Below are positions 42,699 to 51,486 of a stretch of 64,000 nt of DNA, piece by piece (within the stretch, counting starts at the first letter, position 1; each line of letters opens with the position of its first letter). Position numbers and translations under genes: made by a program. The notes under the pieces are model-generated. The model had not been told where the DNA came from, ran no database searches, and saw nothing but the letters and a program-made list of their open reading frames with translations. Source of the DNA: G963677085 sp963677085 (GTDB lineage Bacteria; Planctomycetota; Planctomycetia; Pirellulales; Thermoguttaceae); NCBI GenBank assembly GCA_963677085.2, contig CAXXFH010000004.1, forward strand, positions 2,852,001-2,916,000. Direction: 5' to 3'.

Positions 42699-44450
42699 TC
42701 ACTCACCAAGAGTAGCCGGCCGCGAGGCAAAGATTGAGATGGCCTCTGGCCGTACCGACTTGTCGACGCGGAGTAAATCCCCTAGCTTCCCTGGTTTTTC
42801 GCCGTCTGGACCATTGGCACCGGGGATTTCCATTGTTAGCGTGACATTTTGGGTTTGTGTGCCGGTCAATTTCGCCCAGCAGCGTTCCGCCCGGGGGAAG
42901 TCCAACTCGCCGAGCGCCAGATCCCGCACATTGTGCAAACGGATGGTGGCCTCGCGTTCGCCGGCAGCCTTTGTGCCGAGTCCGGCGAATCGGGCGTCGA
43001 CCACGTCGTCGCAGGCGAGAAGCGGCCGGGCATCGGGCTGTTGGCAATCCACCCGTACGTCGCGCATTCGCAACCCCTCGACGTGTCGGCAAAAGAAACC
43101 GTAGACCGGCATCGGGCCCCACATCGTGGCTTCCGGGTAAGACGACTCGCGTTCGGGCAACTCTTTGGCGGCCAATTCGGCAGGGCTGCCACCCGCGGTG
43201 GTGATCTGGATATTGCTCAGCGAAACGTTTTTCACACGATGATCCGCAATGCCAGTGATCGAACAGGCCGTGGCCGCGTCGTAGGCCACCACGTTGCTGA
43301 TATTCACATCGGCCAGCGTTCCCGGCTTGTGTTCCTTCTGTTTCTGAGCACCCCGGCCGCCACGGTTTCCCAGGCGGACAAAAATGGGGGTTCGCACGCC
43401 TCGCATTACCACGTTGGATACGGCCACGCCGCGCACGTTACCCCCGTCGACCGTCTCGATGGCCACACCGGAAAGTGGCCCCAGGGCGTTGCCGTGATGT
43501 GCCGGGTCGAGAGTTGGCAGCGACTCCTTGACCAACGGATCGTCTTCGGCGGCGGCCTTGATCACCGAGTTGCTAAAAACGATGTTCTCGAAGTCGCCGT
43601 GCGTGCCCGTGCCGATCTTCAGCCCGTTGCACGTGGTCGTGATAATGCAATTGGTTACCGTGATGTTGCGACACGGCAGGTGATTGTGGCTGGCGGCGCG
43701 ATTCTTCAGGCAAATGGCGTCGTCGCCGGTGAAGACGTCGCAGTTGGAGATCAGCACGTTCGAGCAGGCTTCGATATCGATGCCGTCGGTGTTGGGGCCG
43801 TGCAGCGGATTGCGAATCCGTAGGCCGCGGACCTGCACGTCGACGCAGCCCAGCAGATGCAACGTCCACGCTTCGGAGTTTTTCAGCGTAACGTCCGTAA
43901 TGTGAACGTCCGAACAGCCGACGAAACGCACGATTCCGCCCGGCGGCTTGGCGGGATGTTCGTAGGCGAAACCGGGAATCCAGGCGAACTTTCGCCGCGA
44001 CTCGCGGATTTCCGCCCGTTTCTGCCAGAAGCTTGGCCCACGGCCGTCGATCGTGCCGGGGCCGATCAGGCTGATGTTTCGGGCACCATCGGCAACGACC
44101 AGATGCCGGGCCGTGTAGTCTTCGATCCGAGGGCTGCCCAGCAGCGTGGCACCGGCTTGTAGCTCGAGCGTTACATGGTCGCGCAACTCGATGGTGGTCG
44201 TAAGGAAGGTGCCCGCCGGAACGACCACTCGCCCGCCACCCGATTGGGTACAAGCGTCGATAGCCTTTTGGACGGCCGTGGTTGCCAGGGTTTTGCCATC
44301 GGGTTTGGCGCCGAAGTCGACGATATTGAACGTGCCGGGGCTGTGGACCGCGGAGTGTTGGGGGACGTCGTCGCCGAACGCCGCTTTCACTGCGAGAAGG
44401 CTTGCCAACAGGACAAGAGAGATCGACAGTTGGCTCCAGGAACGACACAT
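42699..44450 (-). CDS. GH28-family secreted polygalacturonase-like glycosidase
   Basis: 583 residues. The ATG at 44450 has GGGGAG six bases upstream, and a signal peptide follows (LSISLVLLASLLAVKAAFG). The parallel beta-helix of GH28 is visible from repeated short strands; catalytic signatures are GPNTDGID, TGDDAICLK and IGTGTHGDF, in the expected order. FNIVDFGAKPDGKTLATTA is the usual entry. These enzymes cleave or trim polygalacturonan or related acidic glycans outside the cell. It lies 198 bases downstream of the DUF1080 gene in the same direction. Confidence 0.9.
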   Translation of the reverse strand: MCRSWSQLSISLVLLASLLAVKAAFGDDVPQHSAVHSPGTFNIVDFGAKPDGKTLATTAVQKAIDACTQSGGGRVVVPAGTFLTTTIELRDHVTLELQAGATLLGSPRIEDYTARHLVVADGARNISLIGPGTIDGRGPSFWQKRAEIRESRRKFAWIPGFAYEHPAKPPGGIVRFVGCSDVHITDVTLKNSEAWTLHLLGCVDVQVRGLRIRNPLHGPNTDGIDIEACSNVLISNCDVFTGDDAICLKNRAASHNHLPCRNITVTNCIITTTCNGLKIGTGTHGDFENIVFSNSVIKAAAEDDPLVKESLPTLDPAHHGNALGPLSGVAIETVDGGNVRGVAVSNVVMRGVRTPIFVRLGNRGGRGAQKQKEHKPGTLADVNISNVVAYDAATACSITGIADHRVKNVSLSNIQITTAGGSPAELAAKELPERESSYPEATMWGPMPVYGFFCRHVEGLRMRDVRVDCQQPDARPLLACDDVVDARFAGLGTKAAGEREATIRLHNVRDLALGELDFPRAERCWAKLTGTQTQNVTLTMEIPGANGPDGEKPGKLGDLLRVDKSVRPEAISIFASRPATLGE

Positions 44451-44588
44451 GATTGGCTCCCCAAATTTGCCCCGCCCGGAATACACGGAGCGAACGCACG
44501 GCTGTGCATCTGAGTGTACGCCTGGCTCTGTCAGCGTAGAGGTGCTTGTTGACCCCAACACTGGCAGAGCCAGTGGCACACATAAATA

Positions 44589-44620
44589 CGTGCCCCGGGA
44601 TGGTGAGTCACCGGGGCACG
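44589..44620 (-). terminator. Hairpin terminator after the DUF1080 gene
   Basis: CGTGCCCCGG pairs with CCGGGGCACG (10-bp stem, 12-base loop). On the minus strand it is followed by TATTTATGTGTG. It lies 28 bases past the DUF1080 stop and 138 bases before the GH28 start. Confidence 0.6.
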
Positions 44621-44648
44621 ACTTACGGTTGCCGATAATGTAGGACTT

Positions 44649-45635
44649 TTACTTAGGCACCGCCCAAATGTTGCGATATTGGACCTTGTTGCCGTGGCCC
44701 TGTAAGTAGAGTGGGCGGGGACCGGGGCCTTCGCCCATCCGGCCGGGTGTGGCGTGCGGCAACTCCAGGTCCTTGTGAATCACCACGCCGTTGTGGACGA
44801 CGGTTGCCCGGGCGTTTTTCACCTTCTCACCGTCCTTATACTCTGGCGCAGTGAGTTCGATGTCGTAGGTCTGCCACTCGAGCGGAGGCAGGCACATGTT
44901 CACCTTCGGCTCGGCGACCTGGTAGAACCCACCACACTCGTTGTTGCGGCCTTCCAGACCGAACGAATCGAGCACCTGGCATTCGTAGCAACTGTGCAAA
45001 TAGACGCCGCTATTGGATCGGCCCTGGCCGCGGGCGTCGGGCATCCACGAAAGTCGGAACTCCAGGTGCAGTTTGCAGCTATCGAGGAGCGGTTTCGTCT
45101 CGGCATCCGACCAGAGATTGCCCTCGGGGGTCATCTTGCCGTGTTGAAACTGATCGGTGTTTTTGCCGTCGAAGATCACGATGGCGCCCTCGGGGGCTTT
45201 GGCTTCAAGAGTGGGGCTCTTGCGCTCGGTTTTTTCGAGTTTGATACACTCCTTGCCGTTCGGGTCGACAATGGTCATCGTACCGCCGACGATCTTGCCG
45301 TTGAGTTTGCGACCTTCGAGCTTGGTCACATCGCCGTCGCGTTGGCCGTCCATGAAGAATCGAGCGTCTTCCCGATTCCAGCCGGCCCCAGGCAGACCGC
45401 CCTTGGTAACGACCACTTTGAACTTGCCCTGGCCCTGGGCGACAACTTGAGCACCGACCTTGTCCTTCGTACCGTCGGGCAATTCGCCTTCGCCGACGTA
45501 CTCGCCCTGCACGGCGAAATCGGGGTCCTTCTGGGCCTCGGCCGGATCGGTCACTTCCTTCGGCTTTGCCCAACTGCTGCAAGCCATGACACAGACAACC
45601 AGGGGAATGAGAATCAAATGGATGCGTCGAAACAT
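44649..45635 (-). CDS. Secreted DUF1080 (3-keto-disaccharide hydrolase-type) protein
   Basis: 328 residues, with GAGGAG before the ATG and a signal peptide (LILIPLVVCVMACSSWA). The C-terminal ~180 residues (FDGKNTDQFQH, CKLHLEFRLSWMPDARGQGRSNSGVYLH, YECQVLDSFGLEG, WQTYDIELTAPEYK, GPRPLYLQGHGNKVQYRNIW) form the DUF1080 jelly-roll, linked in the literature to 3-keto-glycoside hydrolysis. The N-terminal ~130 residues are a separate secreted domain. The family is greatly expanded in planctomycetes. The adjacent GH28 suggests breakdown of an exogenous polysaccharide. Confidence 0.9.
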   Translation of the reverse strand: MFRRIHLILIPLVVCVMACSSWAKPKEVTDPAEAQKDPDFAVQGEYVGEGELPDGTKDKVGAQVVAQGQGKFKVVVTKGGLPGAGWNREDARFFMDGQRDGDVTKLEGRKLNGKIVGGTMTIVDPNGKECIKLEKTERKSPTLEAKAPEGAIVIFDGKNTDQFQHGKMTPEGNLWSDAETKPLLDSCKLHLEFRLSWMPDARGQGRSNSGVYLHSCYECQVLDSFGLEGRNNECGGFYQVAEPKVNMCLPPLEWQTYDIELTAPEYKDGEKVKNARATVVHNGVVIHKDLELPHATPGRMGEGPGPRPLYLQGHGNKVQYRNIWAVPK

Positions 45636-46104
45636 AATCGCTCCTCGGGGGAAAGGGGGGAATAGTGGAAGGTGAGTCGACAGTTCACGAAACCTGCGGC
45701 TTGCCGTTTCGTAAATGCCGGGGGCATGACGGCCATTGCCATGGAGCCTTCGATTATACGATGTGCCAGGGGGGGGACGTCAAGCGGCCTGCCTCCCGGA
45801 TGGGAGAAGTCTGACATCGGGGGGGATTGCGATTGAATGCCTGTACTACTAACCTCAAAGATCGTTGAGTTTTTGACAAAGATTAGCGACCAACGTGAGC
45901 GGCTTCTTGCCTGGGTGCGGTAGCATCGTTTGGTTGGCGGCCCTGCCGCCCTGGGCCGATTGGTGTATCGTCACGACGAGACGCCGGTGAGGGCAGGCGA
46001 GGCGTCTTGGGTTTATTTTTTGTCGCTGAAGCGACCAAGCCTCGGACGCGGTGGAGCGTTGAGCGGTAGAGGCTCTCGACAACCCTACCCACTGACCACT
46101 TTCC
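45636..46104. other. Divergent upstream region with leader-element copy C
   Basis: About 470 bases between genes that run outward. A TTGACA box occurs at 45873-45878 but lacks a good -10 at normal spacing. The only clear item is the element at 45916-45950 (copy C of the shared leader element). No gene is supported. Confidence 0.4.
45916..45950 (+). promoter_or_regulatory. Shared leader element, copy C
   Basis: TGCGGTAGCATCGTTTGG is followed by TTGGCGGC and a short stem GGCGGC CCT GCCGCC. It lacks one G compared with the cores of copies A and B (CATCGTTTGG in place of CACCGGTTTGG). It lies about 155 bases upstream of the AftB-like gene start. Confidence 0.45.
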
Positions 46105-47805
46105 ATGCCACGATCCTGGGGCCTTATTGTCGAACGGCGCAGCGGCACGATCCTTCTCGTGTTCGTTGTGCTGCTGGTCGCGCTGGCCTGGGCGAACCGT
46201 TTTGCGCAAGACGACGCCTTCATCTCGTTTCGCTACGCTCGCAACCTCGTCGCGGGCCATGGTTTGGTGTTCAACCCGGGCGAACCGGTCGAGGGCTACA
46301 CCAATTTCCTCTGGACGCTGTTGATCGCCGGCGGCATGGCCGTGGGGATCGAGCCGGTCGCCTGTTCGTTCGCGTTGGGCTTGATGTGCTTCGTGTTCAC
46401 CTTACTGGCCACCTACCAATTGGCCGGCCGGCTCTTTTCGCGAGCCGGTCCTCGGCTGCTGGTCGTCGTTCTGTTGGGTACCAACTATACGTTCAGCGCC
46501 TACGCCACGGGCGGGCTCGAAACCCAGTTGCAGGCCTGTCTGCTGACGGCCGTCGCTTGGTTGGCATTGCGGTTGTTCGAGGAACCGTCGAGCCGAAGCG
46601 GTACGGCCCCAATCGCCAGGGCTACGGCCTTTGGCCTGCTTAGTGCAGCAGCGCTGCTCACGCGACTCGATAGTGCCGTGATGCTATTGGTTTGGTATCC
46701 AGTGGTGCTGTTCGGCATTTTGCGGCACGGAACAGTAGGGTACGAAAAATCGCGGGCCCGGCCATGGATTCAAGTCGCGATTGTACTCGGACTGCCGACC
46801 GTGATCGTCGGCGCGTGGCTGCTTTGGAAGCTGAACTACTATGGCGATCTATTGCCCAACACGTTTTACGCCAAAATTGGCGCGCCCGGCGCGTGGCGAC
46901 GAGGGCTGGGTTACCTAGCCGGATTTGCCGCCACTTACTGGCTTGCTCCCGTGCTGTTGACGGCCTTGATCTTGGTGCCACGAATTGTGCGTCGCTGTCC
47001 GCCGGCCGTTGCCATGCTGGCGTTCACTGCGGTTCTTTGGTGCAGCTACGTTGTGAAAGTCGGCGGCGACTTCATGGAGTTTCGTTTCATGGTGCCGTTA
47101 TTGCCGATCGGGTTTGTCTTGGCTACCTGGCTGATAATCGATGTGGTTAGGCGACCGGTTGTACAAGTGATACTCGTCGCCACGTTGTTGCTCGGTTCCG
47201 TATACCACGCGTGGACATACGACACGGGTCGCACCGTGTTCGGGTGCGCGGTGCCGTTGCGCACCGAATCGTTCCGCACATTGCAGGGCCATTTGAGCGA
47301 TCCTGACGAGAATTGGCAGCGCGTGGGCGAAGTGTTGGGCGAATTGTTCGCCGGGCCCGACGGCGACGTGGTCATCGCCACGACGGCAGCCGGCGCGATT
47401 CCTTACTACTCGGGACTGAAGACCGTCGACATGCTGGGCCTCAACGATCGCCACGTAGCACGGCACGGCACCGTGTTGGGGTCCCGCCCGGGCCACCAGA
47501 AGATGGCCACCTTTGAGTACATGACCGAGCGAGGTGTCCACTTGGTCGTCGGCCACCCGGCCATCGGGCCACGCGACCCGGCCGCCCTGCCACAGTCTTC
47601 CATCGGCCACGACTATGGCCGCTTTGCCGATCCTGCGGCACACTCCCAGCCCGTGCCCGAGGGAGCAACTTTGCTCGGCATTCCGTTGGACGTTGATCAT
47701 CAGGTTTTCGTCCTTTATCTTGTACGTAGTGATTGGGTGGACGAAGTCATTCGGCGCCGAGGGCTGCGGCAAATGACTTTCGACGAAGTGTTCGGCGGGC
47801 GCTGA
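46105..47805 (+). CDS. AftB-like membrane glycosyltransferase (GT-C)
   Basis: 566 residues with about ten membrane helices and a large C-terminal soluble part. After the first helix comes FAQDDAFISFRYARNLV, the acidic loop of GT-C enzymes that use polyprenyl-phosphate sugars, followed by GHGLVFNPGEPVEGYTNFLW, which resembles mycobacterial arabinofuranosyltransferase AftB and related proteins. It probably adds a sugar to a glycan or protein on the periplasmic side. The donor and acceptor are not known. The next gene starts 118 bases downstream, past two palindromes. Confidence 0.82.
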   Translation: MPRSWGLIVERRSGTILLVFVVLLVALAWANRFAQDDAFISFRYARNLVAGHGLVFNPGEPVEGYTNFLWTLLIAGGMAVGIEPVACSFALGLMCFVFTLLATYQLAGRLFSRAGPRLLVVVLLGTNYTFSAYATGGLETQLQACLLTAVAWLALRLFEEPSSRSGTAPIARATAFGLLSAAALLTRLDSAVMLLVWYPVVLFGILRHGTVGYEKSRARPWIQVAIVLGLPTVIVGAWLLWKLNYYGDLLPNTFYAKIGAPGAWRRGLGYLAGFAATYWLAPVLLTALILVPRIVRRCPPAVAMLAFTAVLWCSYVVKVGGDFMEFRFMVPLLPIGFVLATWLIIDVVRRPVVQVILVATLLLGSVYHAWTYDTGRTVFGCAVPLRTESFRTLQGHLSDPDENWQRVGEVLGELFAGPDGDVVIATTAAGAIPYYSGLKTVDMLGLNDRHVARHGTVLGSRPGHQKMATFEYMTERGVHLVVGHPAIGPRDPAALPQSSIGHDYGRFADPAAHSQPVPEGATLLGIPLDVDHQVFVLYLVRSDWVDEVIRRRGLRQMTFDEVFGGR

Positions 47806-47820
47806 ACGACGGCCATCGGT

Positions 47821-47905
47821 CCCACCGGTTGCAACCGGTGGGCTTGGGTATCGATGTTGCACACACAATCCGGCCCTCCAAGCCCACCGGCCGCGGCCGG
47901 TGGGA
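47821..47905. repeat. Two matched 22-bp palindromes (CCCACCGG...CCGGTGGG)
   Basis: 47821-47842 is a perfect palindrome centred on TTGCAA (CCCACCGG at each end); 47884-47905 is a second perfect palindrome with the centre CCGCGG and the same outer CCCACCGG. They flank 41 bases of unrelated spacer. They lie between the AftB-like gene and the TIGR03790 gene. Confidence 0.85.
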
Positions 47906-47923
47906 CGGAAACAAGGAGTGTTT

Positions 47924-49855
47924 ATGACTGAATCTCGGCAATGGTTTGGGCGCTGGACGTTTTGTTGTGTTTTGGCCGTGGCGTTTGTCGTCACTGCATC
48001 GACGGCACGGATCCCCTCGGCCCTGGCCGGCGGGGGCCCCGAAAACGTAATCCTGGTCGTCAATCGCAATAGCATCGATTCGATGACCATTGCCAATCAC
48101 TTCGCCCAACTGCGCCAGATTCCGCCGGGCAACCTGATCACGCTCGATTGGCCCCGGTCGGCAGTCGAGATGACCGACATCGATACGTTTCGCGAAAAAA
48201 TTCTCCTACCTGTGCTCACCACAATCGACCGGCGTCGGCTGTCGTCGCAGATCGACTACATCGTTTACTCGGCCGACTTCCCTTGGGGTGTTCGACTGAA
48301 ACCCGACGAAGCCGATCCCAACGCGGTGGCTGAGAAGAATGACACTTCCGAGCAGGATGCGAAGAAACAAGACGCGGCGAAGCAGCAAGCCACGGGCGAG
48401 GATACGGCCTCGACTTCCGGCGACGGGAAAGACGACGACGAATCGACTCCGCCTCGGCCGAAATGGCCGAAAGACTACAAGTCGGTGGCCTCGATCAACA
48501 GTCTGACGTACCTGTTTCAGGCGGTGCTGGTGCGCAGTCCGGCGTATATCAGCCTCGGGAGTAACTGGTACATGCGTTTGCCCGTGGCCGAGCAAAAAGA
48601 TCTGCCCACGCTCGGGTTCCGCAGTGCGATGCAGTTTGGCCCGCGGGGAGAGGTCGTTAAGAAGGAGGGACGCCGTTACGTGCTTTCGACGATGTTGGCC
48701 GTCACCTCCGGGCGAGGCAACACGTTGCCCGAGGTGCTCAACTACCTGCGTCGCAGCGCCGAGGCTGACGGCACCCATCCCAAGGGCACGATCTACTTCA
48801 TGAAAAACGGCGACATCCGCAGCCGCACTCGCGATCGCCATTTCCCCGAGGCCGTCGAGTTGCTCAAGGAACTCGGCGTCCGCAGCGAGATTCTCGACGG
48901 AAAGCTTCCGAAAAACAAGGACGACGTGCAGGGAACGGTGGTCGGCACGGCCGGTTTCGATTGGAAGGCCTCGGGCAGCACCATTCGACCCGGGGCCATC
49001 TGCGAGCACCTGACCAGCTTCGGCGGAATCATGCGCAATGGCGCCGGGCAGACGCCGCTTTCCGAGTTTCTGCGTTACGGTGCGGCCGGAGCCAGCGGCA
49101 CGGTGGTCGAACCGTACGCCATCTTGGCCAAGTTTCCGCATCCATTTGTCCAGGTCCACTACGCTCGGGGTTGCACGCTGGCCGAGGCGTTTTACCAGTC
49201 GGTCTACGGCCCGTTTCAGCTTCTGATCGTCGGCGACCCGCTGTGCCGGCCCTGGGCGAACATTCCCGAAGTGAAGGTCGACGGCATCAAACCCGATGCG
49301 AAGGTCCAAGGCCATTTACAGTTAACGGCCACGGCCACCGTGCCCGGCGGCGGGAAAATCCATCACTTCGAACTGTTCGTCGATGGCATGCGTGCCGCCC
49401 TGGCCGGGCCCGACGGAAAGCTGAAGTTCGACACGGCACGACTCGGCGACGGATACCACGAACTCCGCGTGGTCGCCGTCGAAAACAGCGCCATTCAATC
49501 GCAGGGGCGAACGATCCTGGCCATTGAAACGGCCAACCATGGGCGGACGATCACGGCGTCGATCGAGTCGCAGGGGCGAACACTTCGTGCCCAAACGTCG
49601 GGCAATAATGTGGCGGGCGACAAGCCGTTGAAAATCACGGCCTCGTCGCCCGGCTCGTTGGGCCTCGTCGTGCTGGCCGGCAGCCGCCTGTTGGGACGGA
49701 TCTCCGGCGCGCAGGGTTCGCTGGAGATCGCCCCGCGCACGCTCGGCTTTGGGCCCGTGCAGCTCCGAGTCATGGGTCTCGGCAACGGCACACCGCTAAG
49801 CTACACTTGGGCCAAACCGCTGGTCGTGACGATTGACGATCCGACGTCGGAGTGA
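47924..49855 (+). CDS. TIGR03790-family secreted protein
   Basis: 643 residues from an ATG with AAGGAG five bases upstream. A signal peptide (FCCVLAVAFVVTASTA) is followed by GPENVILVVNRNSIDSMTIANHF and PPGNLITLDWP, the typical TIGR03790 opening. The region FDWKASGSTIRPGAICEHLT, then FGGIMRNGAGQTPLSEFLRYGAAGASGTVVEPY, then HPFVQVHYARGCTLAEAFYQSVYGPFQLLIVGDPLCRPW, is the family core. The C-terminal ~170 residues look like Ig-type beta domains. The biochemical function of the family is not established; members are exported. An acidic low-complexity insert (~140-175) is present. Confidence 0.88.
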   Translation: MTESRQWFGRWTFCCVLAVAFVVTASTARIPSALAGGGPENVILVVNRNSIDSMTIANHFAQLRQIPPGNLITLDWPRSAVEMTDIDTFREKILLPVLTTIDRRRLSSQIDYIVYSADFPWGVRLKPDEADPNAVAEKNDTSEQDAKKQDAAKQQATGEDTASTSGDGKDDDESTPPRPKWPKDYKSVASINSLTYLFQAVLVRSPAYISLGSNWYMRLPVAEQKDLPTLGFRSAMQFGPRGEVVKKEGRRYVLSTMLAVTSGRGNTLPEVLNYLRRSAEADGTHPKGTIYFMKNGDIRSRTRDRHFPEAVELLKELGVRSEILDGKLPKNKDDVQGTVVGTAGFDWKASGSTIRPGAICEHLTSFGGIMRNGAGQTPLSEFLRYGAAGASGTVVEPYAILAKFPHPFVQVHYARGCTLAEAFYQSVYGPFQLLIVGDPLCRPWANIPEVKVDGIKPDAKVQGHLQLTATATVPGGGKIHHFELFVDGMRAALAGPDGKLKFDTARLGDGYHELRVVAVENSAIQSQGRTILAIETANHGRTITASIESQGRTLRAQTSGNNVAGDKPLKITASSPGSLGLVVLAGSRLLGRISGAQGSLEIAPRTLGFGPVQLRVMGLGNGTPLSYTWAKPLVVTIDDPTSE

Positions 49856-49879
49856 TGCACCCTTCGTCTTGTGACCTCG

Positions 49880-50284
49880 TCAACCAACGATGGCTGCGCC
49901 CGCTTCGGCCACGGCGTGATCGTCCTCGACCGTGCTGCCGGAAACGCCGACGGCGCCGATGATTTGGCCGTCGGCATTCTTCAACGGCACCCCGCCGGGA
50001 AAGGTGATCAGGCCGCCGTTGCTGTGCTCGATGTTGTAGAGCGACCCGCCCGGCTGCGAGAGTTCGCCGATGGCGCCGGTGTTCATGTCGAAGAACCGCG
50101 CCGTTCGGGCTTTGCGAATGGCAATGTCGATCGACCCCAGCCAGGCGCCGTCCATGCGGACGAAAGCCTTCAGGTTGGCACCGGCGTCGACCACCGCGAT
50201 GTCCATCTTCGTACCGATCTCGTCGGCCTTCTTTCGCGCCGCTTCGACAACGGCCTGGGCTTGTTCGAGGGTAATGTCGGCCAT
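49880..50284 (-). CDS. GlcG/HbpS-like (DUF336) protein
   Basis: 134 residues of the GlcG/HbpS/PduO C-terminal family (KADEIGTKMDIAVVDAGANLKAFVRMDGAWLGSIDIAIRKARTA, read in parts; GGVPLKNADGQIIGAVGVSGS). Relatives bind heme or corrinoid-related ligands, or sit beside glycolate genes, but many have no known role. Here it stands next to a YchF-like GTPase (125 bases upstream in the leftward sense) without other pathway genes. The ATG at 50284 is the natural start. Confidence 0.88.
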   Translation of the reverse strand: MADITLEQAQAVVEAARKKADEIGTKMDIAVVDAGANLKAFVRMDGAWLGSIDIAIRKARTARFFDMNTGAIGELSQPGGSLYNIEHSNGGLITFPGGVPLKNADGQIIGAVGVSGSTVEDDHAVAEAGAAIVG

Positions 50285-50409
50285 GGGAGTCTCGAAGGGG
50301 TTGGGGGGACAGGGGGTTCGGGGGCAGGGGGCTAGGCGACGGGGTTTGGGTGGTTCAAGTTTCCTGCCCCTTGGGGCTTCGCAGAATATTCACCTTACGT
50401 GCTCTCTCG

Positions 50410-51444
50410 CTACACACTAAACCGAATCAACACAATGTCGTCGTCCTTCAGTACGTAGTCCTTGGGTTCTTGCCGCAGCAGTTTTTGGGCCTTGATCTCG
50501 CGCTCGCTGCCCAGCCGGATGAGGTCGTCGAACGTCGTTACTTCGGCGCGGATGAATCCTCGGGCTAGGTCGCTGTGGATGTTGTCGGCCGCTTCCAGGG
50601 CCGTGCCACCGCAATGCAACAGCCAGGTGCGAACTTCCTTCTCGCCTGCCGTGAAGAAGGTGTGGTAGCCCGAGGCGTTGAGGATCGAACGGAGGATGTG
50701 GTCGCGGTCCGTCCCTTCCAGACCCATCTCCTCCTCGAATTCCTTGCGGTCTTCGGGCGTCATCCGGGCGAGCTCCAATTCCAGTCCGGCGGGCAAGGCC
50801 AGCACGGGAACCTCGTCGGTCGTCATCTGGGTGAACCGCTCGGGGTTTTCCTCGTCGTCGGCCGTGTTGATGATCACCATGCGCGGCTTCTCGCTGAGCA
50901 GGCGAAACGCTCGGGTGACCTTTTGCTGTTCCTCGTTGAGGTCGCTTTCCCGCAGCGGCTTGCCCGACTCGAGACCGGCGAGCACCATTTTGAGCGTTTG
51001 TTCCTCGTGGGTCATTTGCTCGCGTTCGGGGCGAGGGATCGGCTTTTTCAACGATTCTTCGATTCGCGCGATCCGTCCGGAGACGATTTCCATGTCGGCC
51101 AGCGTGAGGTCTTCGTCGAAGCTACGGAGATCTTCTGCCGGATCGGTACCGGCGTAGGCGGCGATGACGAGAATCAGGCAGCCCGCTTCGCGGATCAAGG
51201 CGAGGCGTTGGGCGTTGCCTTCGTGCGAACGGCTGAGGCCCGGTGTGTCGACCAATTCGAGCGCCGCCATGGTGATTTTCTTGGGCTGGTAGATTTCTAC
51301 CAACTGAGCAACGCGGGCGTCGGGAATCGTGGCCATGGCGCTTTGGCCCGTGTGTGCCTGAGCCGGATCGGGCGCCACGCCCGTGAGCCACTCGAACAAC
51401 GTACTCTTGCCCGACCCTTGGTAACCTATAAGACCGATTTTCAT
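50410..51444 (-). CDS. YchF/Obg-family GTPase-like protein with TGS domain
   Basis: 344 residues. The P-loop is MKIGLIGYQGSGKSTLF, with GYQGSGKS where YchF usually has a G-x4-GKS; the G3 motif is LVDTPGL. The usual NKxD specificity motif is replaced by IINTADDE, consistent with the relaxed specificity of YchF-like proteins, some of which prefer ATP. The C-terminal part (HTFFTAGEKEVRTWLLHCGGTALEAADNIHSDLARGFIRAEV, read in parts) is the TGS-type segment with the DLIRLGSE region. It may act on ribosomes or stress signalling. The stop and start are clean. Confidence 0.85.
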   Translation of the reverse strand: MKIGLIGYQGSGKSTLFEWLTGVAPDPAQAHTGQSAMATIPDARVAQLVEIYQPKKITMAALELVDTPGLSRSHEGNAQRLALIREAGCLILVIAAYAGTDPAEDLRSFDEDLTLADMEIVSGRIARIEESLKKPIPRPEREQMTHEEQTLKMVLAGLESGKPLRESDLNEEQQKVTRAFRLLSEKPRMVIINTADDEENPERFTQMTTDEVPVLALPAGLELELARMTPEDRKEFEEEMGLEGTDRDHILRSILNASGYHTFFTAGEKEVRTWLLHCGGTALEAADNIHSDLARGFIRAEVTTFDDLIRLGSEREIKAQKLLRQEPKDYVLKDDDIVLIRFSV

Positions 51445-51486
51445 CGAAAACTCCGTTATTCTGTCGACACCGTTTCGCCGTCGTCG

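Noticed and set aside
45855..46260. Leftward frames overlapping the start of the AftB-like gene
   Set aside because: They overlap the leader element and the start of a well-supported membrane protein on the other strand, with no family motif.
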